Counted from the first letter of the stretch, positions 23,840 to 32,165 are shown. The stretch: DNA of 64,000 nucleotides from Caulobacter sp. 602-2 (GCF_011043625.1 NZ_JAAKGT010000002.1:186001-250000), one strand, 5' to 3'. The notes: generated from the sequence alone by a model not told the origin. Program-made: numbers and translations.

Positions 23840-25474
23840 TTACCCGCCCGGCGCGTCCTTGTCACCTTCCGCCGAAGCCTGAGCCGGCGCGGCGGCGTCG
23901 CCGGCCGAGGCCCCCAGGGCCTCGCCGTCGGCCTTGCCCTCCATCCGGGCCAGCATCTGGGTAGCCTGTCGCGACATGCCGCCGCCGTGCGGATCGCCGG
24001 CCACCGGCGTCAGCAGCTCGCGCGCCAGCTCGTACTGCTTGGCCCGGATGAACAGCCGCGCGGCGTTCATCCGGATGGGGAAGTTCTGCGGCGCGATGCT
24101 CGCCGCCCGGAAGACGACGTTCAGGGTGTTCTCGCTGGGCTCCTTGTCCAGCGACTTGGCCTCGGCATAGCCATAGAGGGTCAGGTAGTTGTCGGGATCG
24201 ACCTTGTGGGCGCGGCCGAGATAGGTGGCCGCGTCGGCGTAGATGGCCTTGGCCTTCTCGCGCTGGGCCGGGTCGCGGGCCAGCCGCCGGGCCGTCTCCA
24301 GCCGGCTGTAGGCCATCACCTGCAGCGTCTCCAGATCGGTCGGGCGCTCCTCCAGTAAGGTCTTCAGCAGCGCCTCGCCCTTGTCGCGGTCGCCGATCTT
24401 GCACTCGGCCCGGGCCAGCACCAGGCGGCTGTAGTACTCCTTCGGGCGCTTGGCGGCGGCGCGGCGCACCTTTTCCAGCAGTTCGGGCGCGTCGTCCTTG
24501 GGCACGCCCAGCTTCAGGCGCTGGACCTCCAGCAGCAGGTCGTCGGCCCCAGCCGGCATGCGGGTGATCGTCAGGGCGGGCGTCGGCGGCTCGGGGCGGG
24601 TCAGCACCCGCCCGGCCAGCTTGTTCTGCTTGACGTAGTCCTTGAGCGCCTTCTCCAGCGCCGGCGCATCCTGGCCATAGATCTTGGTCCAGCTGGCCAT
24701 CGGGTCGCCGCGTTTGTGCAGAAGGTCCAGATAGTCGTCCAGCTTGGCCTTCCGCTCCTTGTCGCTCCAGATGTAGTGCGTCAGCAGCCAGGACTGGGCG
24801 TAGAAGGCCGAGACCTCGTCCTTGGGCAGCTGCGTCACCCGCTTGGACAGCAGGGTGGTGACCGGGATCCACTCGCCCTCGAGCAGGGAGTAGGCGCGCG
24901 AGCGGTTATAGTCGCCGATCTGCACGCGCTTGGGCTGCAGGTCGATGGTCATGTAGTACTCGGCCAGCCCCTCGACCAGCCAGCCCGGATAGCTGTCGGG
25001 GAAGTACTGCATCATGAAGTGGTGCACGTACTCGTGCAGCACGACGTCGTCGCCGTTGTTCTTGTCGTACTTGCTGGTGTCGGCGCGGACGGCAACGGCG
25101 AAGATGTCCTCCACCGGCCGCACATAGACCCCGCGACGGCTCTCGGGACTGCCCGGCATCATCCGCTGCAGCTGGCGATTGTCCTCCAGCAGATAGAGCG
25201 GCAGCTTGCGCGGCGTCTCGGCCTTGGTCTTGCCGTGCACCACCCGCAGGACGCCGTCGAAGTCCTCCAGCATCGCCACATAGCGGCGCAGCATGACCTC
25301 GCTGCGCTCGGAATAGACGATGAAGTGGTCGCTCTCGGCCCGCATCCAGCGCCCGGTCGGATCCGGCGCGACGACGGCGACCGGTGAGACCGCGGTCGGC
25401 TGGGCCCAGGCCGAGCCGCATACGCCCAGCGTCGCCGCCAGCGCGACGCCGAAAACCAATCCACGAACCACCAC
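23840..25474 (-). CDS. secreted HEXXH metallopeptidase-like protein with TPRs (copy 1)
   Basis: 544 residues: a signal peptide (VFGVALAATLGVCGSAWAQ) and a gluzincin-like domain with H147-E-Y-V-H151 in VLHEYVHHFMMQYFP and downstream acids E168 and E172 in LVEGLAEYY, as in DUF1570-type proteins. A C-terminal helical region with TPR-like repeats (RLVLARAECKIGDRDKGEALL) and a charged low-complexity tail follow. It is probably a periplasmic zinc peptidase, or a protein using that fold. GTG 25474 has GGGGG upstream. Its upstream neighbour at 25618-27288 is a clear paralogue, indicating tandem duplication. Confidence 0.82.
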   Translation of the reverse strand: MVVRGLVFGVALAATLGVCGSAWAQPTAVSPVAVVAPDPTGRWMRAESDHFIVYSERSEVMLRRYVAMLEDFDGVLRVVHGKTKAETPRKLPLYLLEDNRQLQRMMPGSPESRRGVYVRPVEDIFAVAVRADTSKYDKNNGDDVVLHEYVHHFMMQYFPDSYPGWLVEGLAEYYMTIDLQPKRVQIGDYNRSRAYSLLEGEWIPVTTLLSKRVTQLPKDEVSAFYAQSWLLTHYIWSDKERKAKLDDYLDLLHKRGDPMASWTKIYGQDAPALEKALKDYVKQNKLAGRVLTRPEPPTPALTITRMPAGADDLLLEVQRLKLGVPKDDAPELLEKVRRAAAKRPKEYYSRLVLARAECKIGDRDKGEALLKTLLEERPTDLETLQVMAYSRLETARRLARDPAQREKAKAIYADAATYLGRAHKVDPDNYLTLYGYAEAKSLDKEPSENTLNVVFRAASIAPQNFPIRMNAARLFIRAKQYELARELLTPVAGDPHGGGMSRQATQMLARMEGKADGEALGASAGDAAAPAQASAEGDKDAPGG

Positions 25475-25577
25475 TATCGCCCCCGACGCAATTTGACGTT
25501 GAAATTGCGAAAGACGCGGGTGATGCGCAAGCCCCCATCGCGGGCGCCCGGACCGCCGGTTCGCGCCATGGTGGTCG

Positions 25578-25605
25578 CCCCGGAGGACAGATGCGTCCTC
25601 CGGGG
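25578..25605 (-). terminator. strong hairpin between the paralogous HEXXH genes
   Basis: CCCCGGAGGAC and GTCCTCCGGGG form an 11-bp perfect stem with a 6-nt loop, 13 bp after the stop of the upstream gene. There is no T-run, so it may attenuate transcription or protect the mRNA 3' end instead of terminating fully. Confidence 0.6.
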
Positions 25606-25617
25606 AAGAGCGAGGCC

Positions 25618-27288
25618 CTACTTGGCGGCTTCGGCGGCGGCCGGCAGCTTGTCGGCGATCTCCTGCAGCAGGCGCTGGGCCGAGGAGGCTGCATCCCGGT
25701 TGTGCGGATCTCCGGCTACCGGACGCAGCAGAGCCGCGGCCTCGGCGTACTCGCGCCGCATGATCAGCGCCCTGGCCTCGGTCAGGGTGATGGTCTCGAC
25801 CTGGGGCGCCAGCTCGTGGGCCTTGTCGAGCACCTTCAGCACGTTCTCGCTAGGATAGTTGGCCTCGACCGTCCGGCTGCGGGCGTAGCCGTAGAGGGTC
25901 TGGTAGCGCCCGTCGTCCAGCCTGAAGGCCTTGCCGAAACTGACCCCGGCGGCCTTGTAGAGCTCGTTTCGGCGATCGGGATCCTTGTCGGCCGCCCGCA
26001 GCCGGGCCAGGCCCGCCAGCTCCAGGCCCAGCGGATCCTCCGGATAGTCGGCGGCGTACTGGTCGGCCAGCGCCAGCCCCTTGGCGAAGTCGCCGAAGGT
26101 CAGCTCCGCGCGCGCCAGGGCCAGCTTGGGCAGGCGCTCGTCGGGATAGCGCACGGCGGCGGCGCGCACGTCGGCCAGGAGCTTCTTGCGCCACTTGTCG
26201 CGCACCTCGCGGGCTTCGGCCCTGGCCTTGGCGGCCTCGGCCCGCGCCTTGGCCTCCTTGTCGGTCTCTTCCTTGCCCGGCTTGGCGTCCTGCGGCTTCT
26301 CCTCGGTTTCCTCACCCGCTTCCAGGCCGGCCGCGCGCAGCGAAAGCTCGGCCAGCAGCAGATCGTCGGCCGTCGTCGACAGGCGCAGGATCTCGATCTT
26401 GGGCGGCGGCAGGTCGGTCGCGGCCAGCACCTGATACGGAATGGCCGACGAGTTGCCGTAGGCCTTCAGCTTCACCTGCAGCTGGTCGGCCGTCAGGCCG
26501 GTGATCGTCTCCATCGACTTGACCGGGTCGCCCCCGTCGCCGACGGCCTTCATGTAGGCCAGCAGCTGCTTGTAGCGGCCGGGGTCGCTCATGAAGTAGT
26601 GCGTCATCAGCCAGGCCTGGGCGTAGAACATCGCGGCGCTGTCGCTGCCCTTCAGTTCGGACGGCCGCTTGCCCAGCACCTTGTCGATCGACACCCAGGG
26701 GCCATAGGCGACGTCCGCCCCGCGGGTCTTATTGCGCCCAAGCTCGATCTTGTCGCCGTCGATGACGACCGAGCCGAAGTACTCGGCATAGCCCTCGACC
26801 AGCCAGGACGGATAGCCGTAGGGGAAGTACTGCATCATGAAGTGGTGCACGTACTCGTGCTGGATCACGTGGTCGTCCGCGCGCTGGCGCAGGGCCATGG
26901 CGAAGATCTCGTCGATGTCGGCCTTGTAGAACCCCTGCACGCCGGAATTGACCGTCGGCCAGACGATCTTGAACTCGTCGACGTCGCCGACGAGGTAGAG
27001 CGTCAGCTTGCGCGGCGGAACCCCGTTGATCGGCAGCCCGTGCCGAAACCGCAGCAGGCTGTCGAACAGCTCCAGCTTGGCGACGTACTCACGCAGCACC
27101 CGCTCGTCGCCGTTGCTGTAGACGGTGAAGCGAGGGCTTTCCGCCCGCATCCACTTGCCGCCCTTGCCCGACCTGACCACGAGGCCGTCGATCGCCCCCA
27201 GGTCCTGCGCCGAAACCTGGCCGGCGCCCAGCACGCCGGCCGTCAGGGCGACGGCCAGCGCCGCGCCCCTGATCCCCCAAATCCCCAT
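25618..27288 (-). CDS. secreted HEXXH metallopeptidase-like protein with TPRs (copy 2)
   Basis: 556 residues, paralogous along its length to 23840-25474. The shared order is a signal peptide, KWMRAESPRFTVYSNG, a zinc motif H144-E-Y-V-H148 in IQHEYVHHFMMQYFP with E165 and E169 in LVEGYAEYF, YAQAWLMTHYF, and a TPR-like tail with PVAGDPHNRD. It differs by a lysine/glutamate/alanine-rich insertion of about 40 residues near 340-385 (KARAEAAKARAEAREVRDKW), probably a coiled coil. A hairpin separates the two genes. The substrate is unknown. Confidence 0.82.
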   Translation of the reverse strand: MGIWGIRGAALAVALTAGVLGAGQVSAQDLGAIDGLVVRSGKGGKWMRAESPRFTVYSNGDERVLREYVAKLELFDSLLRFRHGLPINGVPPRKLTLYLVGDVDEFKIVWPTVNSGVQGFYKADIDEIFAMALRQRADDHVIQHEYVHHFMMQYFPYGYPSWLVEGYAEYFGSVVIDGDKIELGRNKTRGADVAYGPWVSIDKVLGKRPSELKGSDSAAMFYAQAWLMTHYFMSDPGRYKQLLAYMKAVGDGGDPVKSMETITGLTADQLQVKLKAYGNSSAIPYQVLAATDLPPPKIEILRLSTTADDLLLAELSLRAAGLEAGEETEEKPQDAKPGKEETDKEAKARAEAAKARAEAREVRDKWRKKLLADVRAAAVRYPDERLPKLALARAELTFGDFAKGLALADQYAADYPEDPLGLELAGLARLRAADKDPDRRNELYKAAGVSFGKAFRLDDGRYQTLYGYARSRTVEANYPSENVLKVLDKAHELAPQVETITLTEARALIMRREYAEAAALLRPVAGDPHNRDAASSAQRLLQEIADKLPAAAEAAK

Positions 27289-27509
27289 CTCACACTCAAA
27301 CTAAAGCCCAGCTTCACCGCAACCTTAGGCCGCGCTCACCGCCGATCAAGCATTGACGCGCCAGGCGCCGCCAGACGGCTGTCGCAGCCGCAAAGTGCGG
27401 CGCCGCGACGCTCCGCATCAATGCCCCTACACAACATGAGGTTTTGGGATCATGCTGCCTTGGTCGCACACGATCGTCATGAAGAACGACGGGCGACGGA
27501 GGAAACGAC

Positions 27510-27647
27510 ATGGCTCTGGCCGAAGACCCTCGTGACCACATCCGTCGGCGCCCGCTGGGGCAGAGCGCGCTCTGCCTGGGCACGGTGCTGGCCGGACTGG
27601 TGGTGATCGCCCTCGTCCTGAACATCGTGGCCGGCCTGCTGATGTAG
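27510..27647 (+). CDS. 45-residue single-span membrane protein
   Basis: A short but convincing gene: CGGAGGAAACGAC is an excellent ribosome site before ATG 27510. The product has a charged N-terminus (MALAEDPRDHIRRRPLGQ) and one long hydrophobic helix (LCLGTVLAGLVVIALVLNIVAGLLM) ending at the C-terminus. This is typical of small bitopic or tail-anchored membrane proteins. It lies alone between two minus-strand genes. No family is recognised. Confidence 0.7.
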   Translation: MALAEDPRDHIRRRPLGQSALCLGTVLAGLVVIALVLNIVAGLLM

Positions 27648-27663
27648 CAAGCCGCCGGCGACG

Positions 27664-28044
27664 TCAGGCCGCCAGCCGGCGCCAGACCTGGCGATCGGCT
27701 TCGAGATTGGTCAGTTGGCCGGCCTTCTGACGTTGATGCAGCGCGCCCATGACCTCCAGACCGATCTGGGCGTAGCGCACCTGCACCTGCTCGATCAGGC
27801 AGCCGCGCGCGGGCGCGACGAACAGCACCGCGTTGATCTCGGGCGCCTTGGCGATGATCAGGGCCGCCAGGCGCTTGGCCTTCTCCACCTGCTTGTGGTG
27901 CAGCAGCGGCTCCTCGGCATAGAGCTCCTTCCCCAGCTCGGCGACGAAGTTCAGCGACAGGGCGGCGAAACGGTCGCGCGTCATCGGCGGCGACAGTTCG
28001 GCGGCGTCCAGGCTGAGCACGACGTCGTTCATCAGGAAGAGCAT
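27664..28044 (-). CDS. conserved hypothetical protein
   Basis: 126 residues, probably cytoplasmic and mixed alpha/beta. Notable segments are RFAALSLNFVAELGKELYAEE, KAKRLAALIIAKAPEINAVLFVAP and a closing EADRQVWRRLAA. There is no signal peptide, membrane helix or catalytic motif that I recognise. The start could be ATG 28044 or ATG 28032 (MNDVVLSLD); neither has a clear ribosome site. It may share a transcript with the DUF1491 gene, whose end lies about 120 bp upstream. Confidence 0.65.
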   Translation of the reverse strand: MLFLMNDVVLSLDAAELSPPMTRDRFAALSLNFVAELGKELYAEEPLLHHKQVEKAKRLAALIIAKAPEINAVLFVAPARGCLIEQVQVRYAQIGLEVMGALHQRQKAGQLTNLEADRQVWRRLAA

Positions 28045-28167
28045 GGGCGGATGACGGGGGCTGCTTTAGAGACCTGCGACATCCTGCCGCGCTCTACTTT
28101 CGGTCTGGTTTAGCGGCAGGGTTAATGCTGTGGATCGTTGCAAGAACGCCGTGCGACAGGGCGCCGC

Positions 28168-28497
28168 TCAGCCCTCGACCGCCTCGGTGAGGAAATGCCG
28201 CCCCTCGCGATCCTCGATCTCCACCACCCAGACATCCGGATCGATGCGGGCCGCGCGCTCGGCATAGGCGTCGAGGTCCGGTTCGAAGTCCGACTTGATG
28301 GGCTGCATCCACACCCGCTCGCCATCGCCGCGCGTGGCCTCGCTGTAGAGGCGCACGGTCCCGGCCCGGCGATCGACCACCTTGACCAGAACCGCGCCGG
28401 CCCTGGCGTCGCCCTTGCGCACCACCATGGCGAAGGCCCCGCCCAGCTCGGCGCGGCGGATCAGCGCGCCCACCCAAAGATCCGTCGAAAGAAGCAT
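28168..28497 (-). CDS. DUF1491 family protein
   Basis: 109 residues matching DUF1491, a small alphaproteobacterial family of unknown function. The pattern is an N-terminal LWVGALIRRAELGGAFAMVV, then RKGDARAGAVLVKV, RVWMQPI and a C-terminal VWVVEIEDREGRHFL strand. It is likely a single cytoplasmic domain. It is divergent from the secreted protein at 28567, with 69 bp between. Confidence 0.85.
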   Translation of the reverse strand: MLLSTDLWVGALIRRAELGGAFAMVVRKGDARAGAVLVKVVDRRAGTVRLYSEATRGDGERVWMQPIKSDFEPDLDAYAERAARIDPDVWVVEIEDREGRHFLTEAVEG

Positions 28498-28566
28498 CGC
28501 TAACCGAACCGCAACCAGGAGCGGCTAAGGTCCGCTCGAACATCCTCTCTCGCAGAATACGAGAAA

Positions 28567-29466
28567 ATGGCCACCGTGAAGACCTCCGCCCCGCGAAAGC
28601 GGCGCCTGGCGGCGACGCTCGTCGCCGCGGCCGCCCTGGGCGCGGCCCAGACGGCCATGGCCACGCCCTCCGACGTCTTCTACGAACGCAGCCTGATGAG
28701 CGCCGCCGGCGCGCGCTGCGGCCTGTTCAGCCCTTCGCTGTCGGGCGCTCTCGACGCCGGCAGGGCCCAGGCCCGGGGCGCGGCCCTGCGCGCCGGGGCC
28801 AGCGTCGACCAGCTTAACGGCGTGCAGCAGCGCGCCCACGCCAAGGCCGCCTCCGTTCCCTGCGGCTCCAAGGACCTGACCACCGCCGCCAATCGCGTGC
28901 GCAAGGCCTTCGAAGGCTACGCCCTGCTGCAGCGGATGAACTATCCGGGCGACCGCGCCAGCTGGCAGGCCGACCGCGCCAGCTCGGCGACCATTCCGTT
29001 CTGGCGCCTGTCGCAGACGGCCGGCTTCGGCGGCGACCGGCTGGTGTTCGGCCTGGCCGGCCGCAACACCGAACTGCTGGCCGTGGCGACCTTCGCCGAC
29101 GGCGCACGCCCCTACACCGCGCGGCTGGTCATGCGCGATCCAAGCCTCACCCTGGGTCCCTACCTCAGGGCCCGCGCCGGCGGCGGCCTTGCCGACAACG
29201 CCGCCCCGCGCGCCGCCAGCCGCATGTTCGCGCCCGAGACCCGCGACGCCGCCCCCGCCCCCACCCTGCTGCCGACCGGCGCCAAGACCGGCATGAGCTT
29301 CCGCTTTCCGCGCGAGGCGGCCGACGCCATCGCCCAGCTCGACCCGCGCGAGGCGATCACCATCGAGTTCGTGATCCAGGCCCGCGGCGGCCAGGAGATC
29401 GTGCGCCGGGCCTATGTCGAGGTCGGCGACTTCGCCGCCGGCCGGGCCTTCCTGCGAGTCAGCTGA
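28567..29466 (+). CDS. secreted hypothetical protein
   Basis: 299 residues: a basic N-terminus and signal peptide (RLAATLVAAAALGAAQTAMA), then a helical region with a few cysteines (ARCGLF, SVPCGS) and a beta-rich C-terminal half containing FRFPREAADAIAQLDPREAI and a closing VEVGDFAAGRAFLRVS. It is probably periplasmic. No known family is recognised. The exonuclease-like gene follows after 56 bp on the same strand, with no functional link visible. Confidence 0.72.
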   Translation: MATVKTSAPRKRRLAATLVAAAALGAAQTAMATPSDVFYERSLMSAAGARCGLFSPSLSGALDAGRAQARGAALRAGASVDQLNGVQQRAHAKAASVPCGSKDLTTAANRVRKAFEGYALLQRMNYPGDRASWQADRASSATIPFWRLSQTAGFGGDRLVFGLAGRNTELLAVATFADGARPYTARLVMRDPSLTLGPYLRARAGGGLADNAAPRAASRMFAPETRDAAPAPTLLPTGAKTGMSFRFPREAADAIAQLDPREAITIEFVIQARGGQEIVRRAYVEVGDFAAGRAFLRVS

Positions 29467-29522
29467 CAGATTTGGGCGCCGGGTCGTTTGGCCCCGCCTC
29501 GCCTCGGGTCCATATTCGGGTG

Positions 29523-30266
29523 ATGACACGCATCCGCGTCATCGATCTGGAGACCGCCGGCAACGGACCGCACGACGTCTGCGAGATCGGCTGGCAGGAC
29601 GTCGTCCACGACCCCGGCGCGCCCTGGCGCCTGGACGAGGCTCGCGGGGCGGTGCTGATCAATCCCGGCCGCCCGATCTCGCCGGAAACCATGTCGGTGC
29701 ACCATATCCTAGACGCCGAGGTGGCCGAGGCGCCCTTCTGGAAGGACGCCGCGCCGGCCATCCTGCGGCCCGAAGGCGGCGTGGCGGCCCTGGCGGCCCA
29801 TCGCGCCTCGTTCGAGCAGCGCTACTGCACGCCGGCCCTGGCCGGCGGGGCGGCGTGGATCTGCACCTGGAAATGCGCCCTGCGGCTCTGGCCGCACCTT
29901 TCCAGCTTCTCCAACCAGATGCTGCGCTACCAGCGCATGCCAGAGGGCCTGATCCACGAGATCGGCCTGCCGGCGCACCGCGCCATGCCCGACGCCTATG
30001 TGACCGCCCACCACCTGCGCGACATGCTCAACGAGGCGTCCCTGGAGCAACTGCTGGCCTGGAGCGCCGAGCCGGGCCTGCTGCCGCGCGCGCCCAGGGG
30101 TCCCGAGCGCGGCAAGGCCTGGAACCAGCTGGGCGACGAGCCGCTGCGGGCGCTGGCCCAGGATCGCGATCCCGACATCCGGTTCAGCGCCGAGACCGAA
30201 CTACGCCGCCGCGGCGAGGCGGCGCCGGTCGAGACCGTCGAGCCGGCGCAGCGGACGCTGCTCTAG
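29523..30266 (+). CDS. DnaQ-like 3'-5' exonuclease domain protein
   Basis: 247 residues. The N-terminal half has DEDDh exonuclease landmarks: RVIDLETAGN with D8 and E10, a second motif AAHRASFEQRYC in place of the usual AHNAxFD, and HRAMPDAYVTAHHLRDML with the catalytic His and Asp. In motif II the acidic residue is E, not D, which may change activity. A basic C-terminal region (GPERGKAWNQLGDEPL) resembles the ExoX tail. It probably acts on single-stranded DNA ends in repair. Start ATG 29523 gives the exact family N-terminus. Confidence 0.8.
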   Translation: MTRIRVIDLETAGNGPHDVCEIGWQDVVHDPGAPWRLDEARGAVLINPGRPISPETMSVHHILDAEVAEAPFWKDAAPAILRPEGGVAALAAHRASFEQRYCTPALAGGAAWICTWKCALRLWPHLSSFSNQMLRYQRMPEGLIHEIGLPAHRAMPDAYVTAHHLRDMLNEASLEQLLAWSAEPGLLPRAPRGPERGKAWNQLGDEPLRALAQDRDPDIRFSAETELRRRGEAAPVETVEPAQRTLL

Positions 30267-30275
30267 CCCCAGCGC

Positions 30276-30683
30276 CTATTTGGCCGCATCCGCGGGCGCC
30301 ATGCACTCGACCGGCTTGGCGCTGGCGACGTCCTCGCCGTCTTTGAGCGGCGCGACCATCCCCTCGGTCATGCCCTTGGTCCACCATTGCAGGCCCTCGC
30401 CCACATAGCGCGCGCCGCTGGCCGACATGGCGACGGTCAGCATGCGGGTCTTGTCGCCGTATTCGACCACGGCGGTCTTGTCGTCGGGATAGGTCGCCTT
30501 CAGCACGCTGCCGTCGGCGCAGGCGTAGACGATCTGCTTGGCCTCCGGCGCGGCCGGCGTCGCCGGCGGCGGGCTCTGGGCCAGATTGTCGGGCGTCGGC
30601 GCGGGCTTGGGAGCTTCGGTCTTCTTCTCGCAGGCGGCCAGCGCCAGGACGGCCAGGCCGGCGACGAACAACGGACGGATCAT
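30276..30683 (-). CDS. MliC-family lysozyme-inhibitor lipoprotein
   Basis: 135 residues. The signal peptide has a lipobox (VLALAACEKK), followed by a proline-rich linker and a C-terminal MliC domain with IVYACADGSVLKATYPD, SGARYVGEGLQWWTKGMTE and a final PVECMA; the paired cysteines fit the MliC disulfide. MliC proteins are outer-membrane or periplasmic inhibitors of c-type lysozyme that protect peptidoglycan. It is convergent with the exonuclease gene and lies downstream of the ArsR gene on the same strand (67 bp), so co-transcription is possible. Confidence 0.86.
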   Translation of the reverse strand: MIRPLFVAGLAVLALAACEKKTEAPKPAPTPDNLAQSPPPATPAAPEAKQIVYACADGSVLKATYPDDKTAVVEYGDKTRMLTVAMSASGARYVGEGLQWWTKGMTEGMVAPLKDGEDVASAKPVECMAPADAAK

Positions 30684-30750
30684 TGGCGTGCTCCCCGAAA
30701 AGCGAAGGTTGGAGGAGCCTATAACGTCGGCGGGCCGACGTCGTTGCCGA

Positions 30751-31065
30751 TCACTCCCCGTCGCGTTCGTCCTTCAGGCGGGCGCTTTCGGCCTTCAGCG
30801 GCCTGGACACCGGACAGACCTCCTGAACGAAGTCGTTCAGCGTGTTGACCAGGCTGTCGCGCACCAGGCTGTAGTGCACGAACTGGCCCCGCTTCTCGCT
30901 CTTCACCAGGCCGGCCGCCTCCAGGATCGACAGGTGCTGCGACACCGCCGGCTTGGAGATCTCGAAGCGCGAGGCGATCTCGCCCGCCGTCAGGTCGGCA
31001 TGGGCCAGATAGGCCAGGATCTTGCGCCGGACCGTCGACGACAGGGCTTCGAACACGCGTTGCAT
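30751..31065 (-). CDS. ArsR-family winged-helix regulator
   Basis: 104 residues of the SmtB/ArsR type: VFEALSSTVRRKILAYLA, then ADLTAGEIASRFEISKPAVSQHL as the HTH and a wing at KRGQFVHYSLV. Only one cysteine is present (EVCPVS), so the classical metal site is absent; it may sense another ligand or be constitutive. It is divergent from the membrane protein at 31219, and the intergenic region holds a CGCTAAT-N9-ATTAGCG inverted repeat, so it probably regulates that cassette and itself. Confidence 0.88.
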   Translation of the reverse strand: MQRVFEALSSTVRRKILAYLAHADLTAGEIASRFEISKPAVSQHLSILEAAGLVKSEKRGQFVHYSLVRDSLVNTLNDFVQEVCPVSRPLKAESARLKDERDGE

Positions 31066-31085
31066 GCGTCAGCATTTAAGCGGTT

Positions 31086-31108
31086 CGCTAATCGCTTGCA
31101 AATTAGCG
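31086..31108. promoter_or_regulatory. inverted repeat, probable ArsR operator
   Basis: CGCTAAT and ATTAGCG (7-bp perfect arms, 9-bp spacer) lie 21 bp upstream of the ArsR start in an AT-rich stretch between divergent genes. This is the usual place for an autoregulated ArsR operator. Confidence 0.6.
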
Positions 31109-31218
31109 ATGAGGTATTTAAGGAATAACTTATTCAAAGGAAAACCCGTGCGGCCGTCAGAACCAATCCCGGCAAGGTCATCAGCGCCCTGTTCGTCGGC
31201 GGCTTTGTCGGCGCGGCA

Positions 31219-31593
31219 TTGACCAGCGCGGCCTTGATGGCGATCGGCGCGGTCCCCTTCCTGATCTCCGGCCAACTGGCCGGCATAGCCGCCGCCTTGG
31301 GCGTCGGCCTGATGACCGCCCCGTTCAGCCTGATCGTCTGGATGGCGGGCGTGGTGCTGATCGGCGCGCCGTGCTGGGCCGTACTACACGCTTTCAACAT
31401 CCGCTCGCCCAAGGCCGGCGCCCTTCTCGGCGCAATCCTCGTCTTCGTCGCCACGACAGGCGTGCTGCTGCTTCTCACCTCCATGGAGCACGGGGCCGGG
31501 CTCTGGTTCTTCTCCGGCAGCCTGGCGGCGATCGGCGCCATAGCCGGATGGGCGGCGGCGCTCACGGCCTATGAGAAGGACGCCGCATGCTGA
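31219..31593 (+). CDS. multi-pass membrane protein, hypothetical, start unclear
   Basis: At least 124 residues with four hydrophobic segments (for example FLISGQLAGIAAALGVGLM and GALLGAILVFVATTGVLLLL). The start is not settled. The same frame is open back to 31129 and encodes a plausible first helix (KVISALFVGGFVGAAL) but contains no ATG, GTG or TTG before TTG 31219. A good AAAGGAAA ribosome site sits before a GTG at 31148 that is in another frame and stops at 31220-31222. Either TTG 31219 is used by coupling, or a small indel broke the N-terminus. The stop overlaps the next gene. It is divergent from ArsR. The function is unknown. Confidence 0.6.
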   Translation: MTSAALMAIGAVPFLISGQLAGIAAALGVGLMTAPFSLIVWMAGVVLIGAPCWAVLHAFNIRSPKAGALLGAILVFVATTGVLLLLTSMEHGAGLWFFSGSLAAIGAIAGWAAALTAYEKDAAC

Positions 31594-32165
31594 GCGCCCC
31601 TCACGACGCCCCTCCAAGCCGTCCGCTCGCTCGCGCCAGCCAGCTCAAGTTGACGTGGCGCGACGTGAAGATCGGCATGGTCGGGACTGCGGCCGCCCTA
31701 TGGCTCGTCGCCGGCTGCGCTCCGGTCGAGCAGCCCGCGAGCGCTCAGAACGTCGCATCGGTCGAGATCCCGCTGGAAACCAGGAAGGACCACGACGATC
31801 TCGTGGCCATGTTGCGTCGTCATGCGGCCGCTGACGGACAGGACGGCATCCATGTCGATGACGGTAGCGAGACGTGGGTGAAGTTTCAGCGGGAAGCCGA
31901 CGTCTTTGAGCCGCACCAGCGAGCCACGATCTATGTCGTCGTCTCACGCGGACCGAACGACGAGGCGACGGAAATCATCGTCCAGGACTTTCTCCATCCT
32001 GGCCAGGCCGTGGTGAGCTTCATGCGGGGCGACCCGCCGGAACGCGCGACTCGGCTGCGCGAGGGGCTGCTGGCCGAGATCGCCGCTCGTTGGCCAAGCG
32101 CCAAGATCGAACCGACACCAAGCCAAACGGCGTCGAAAGCCGGGGCCCCGCCTACTGCGAAATAG
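31587..32165 (+). CDS. putative lipoprotein or membrane-anchored protein, hypothetical
   Basis: 192 residues with a cytoplasmic-looking N-terminus of about 30 residues, a hydrophobic segment (IGMVGTAAALWLVAGCAPVEQ) with a lipobox-like LVAGC, and a soluble domain with ATIYVVVSRGPNDEATEIIV and FLHPGQAVVSFMRGD. It starts within the end of the preceding membrane-protein gene (7-nt overlap), so the two are coupled. Codon use is less GC-biased than in the flanks, hinting at more recent acquisition. No family is recognised. Confidence 0.68.
   Translation: MLSAPHDAPPSRPLARASQLKLTWRDVKIGMVGTAAALWLVAGCAPVEQPASAQNVASVEIPLETRKDHDDLVAMLRRHAAADGQDGIHVDDGSETWVKFQREADVFEPHQRATIYVVVSRGPNDEATEIIVQDFLHPGQAVVSFMRGDPPERATRLREGLLAEIAARWPSAKIEPTPSQTASKAGAPPTAK

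Noticed and set aside
22226..24358. 710-residue plus-strand frame over prfC and part of the HEXXH gene
   Set aside because: It spans two convincing minus-strand genes and a terminator; no coding signals of its own.
25384..27606. 740-residue plus-strand frame over the second HEXXH gene
   Set aside because: Antisense shadow. Its end also runs out of frame through the supported 45-residue membrane protein.
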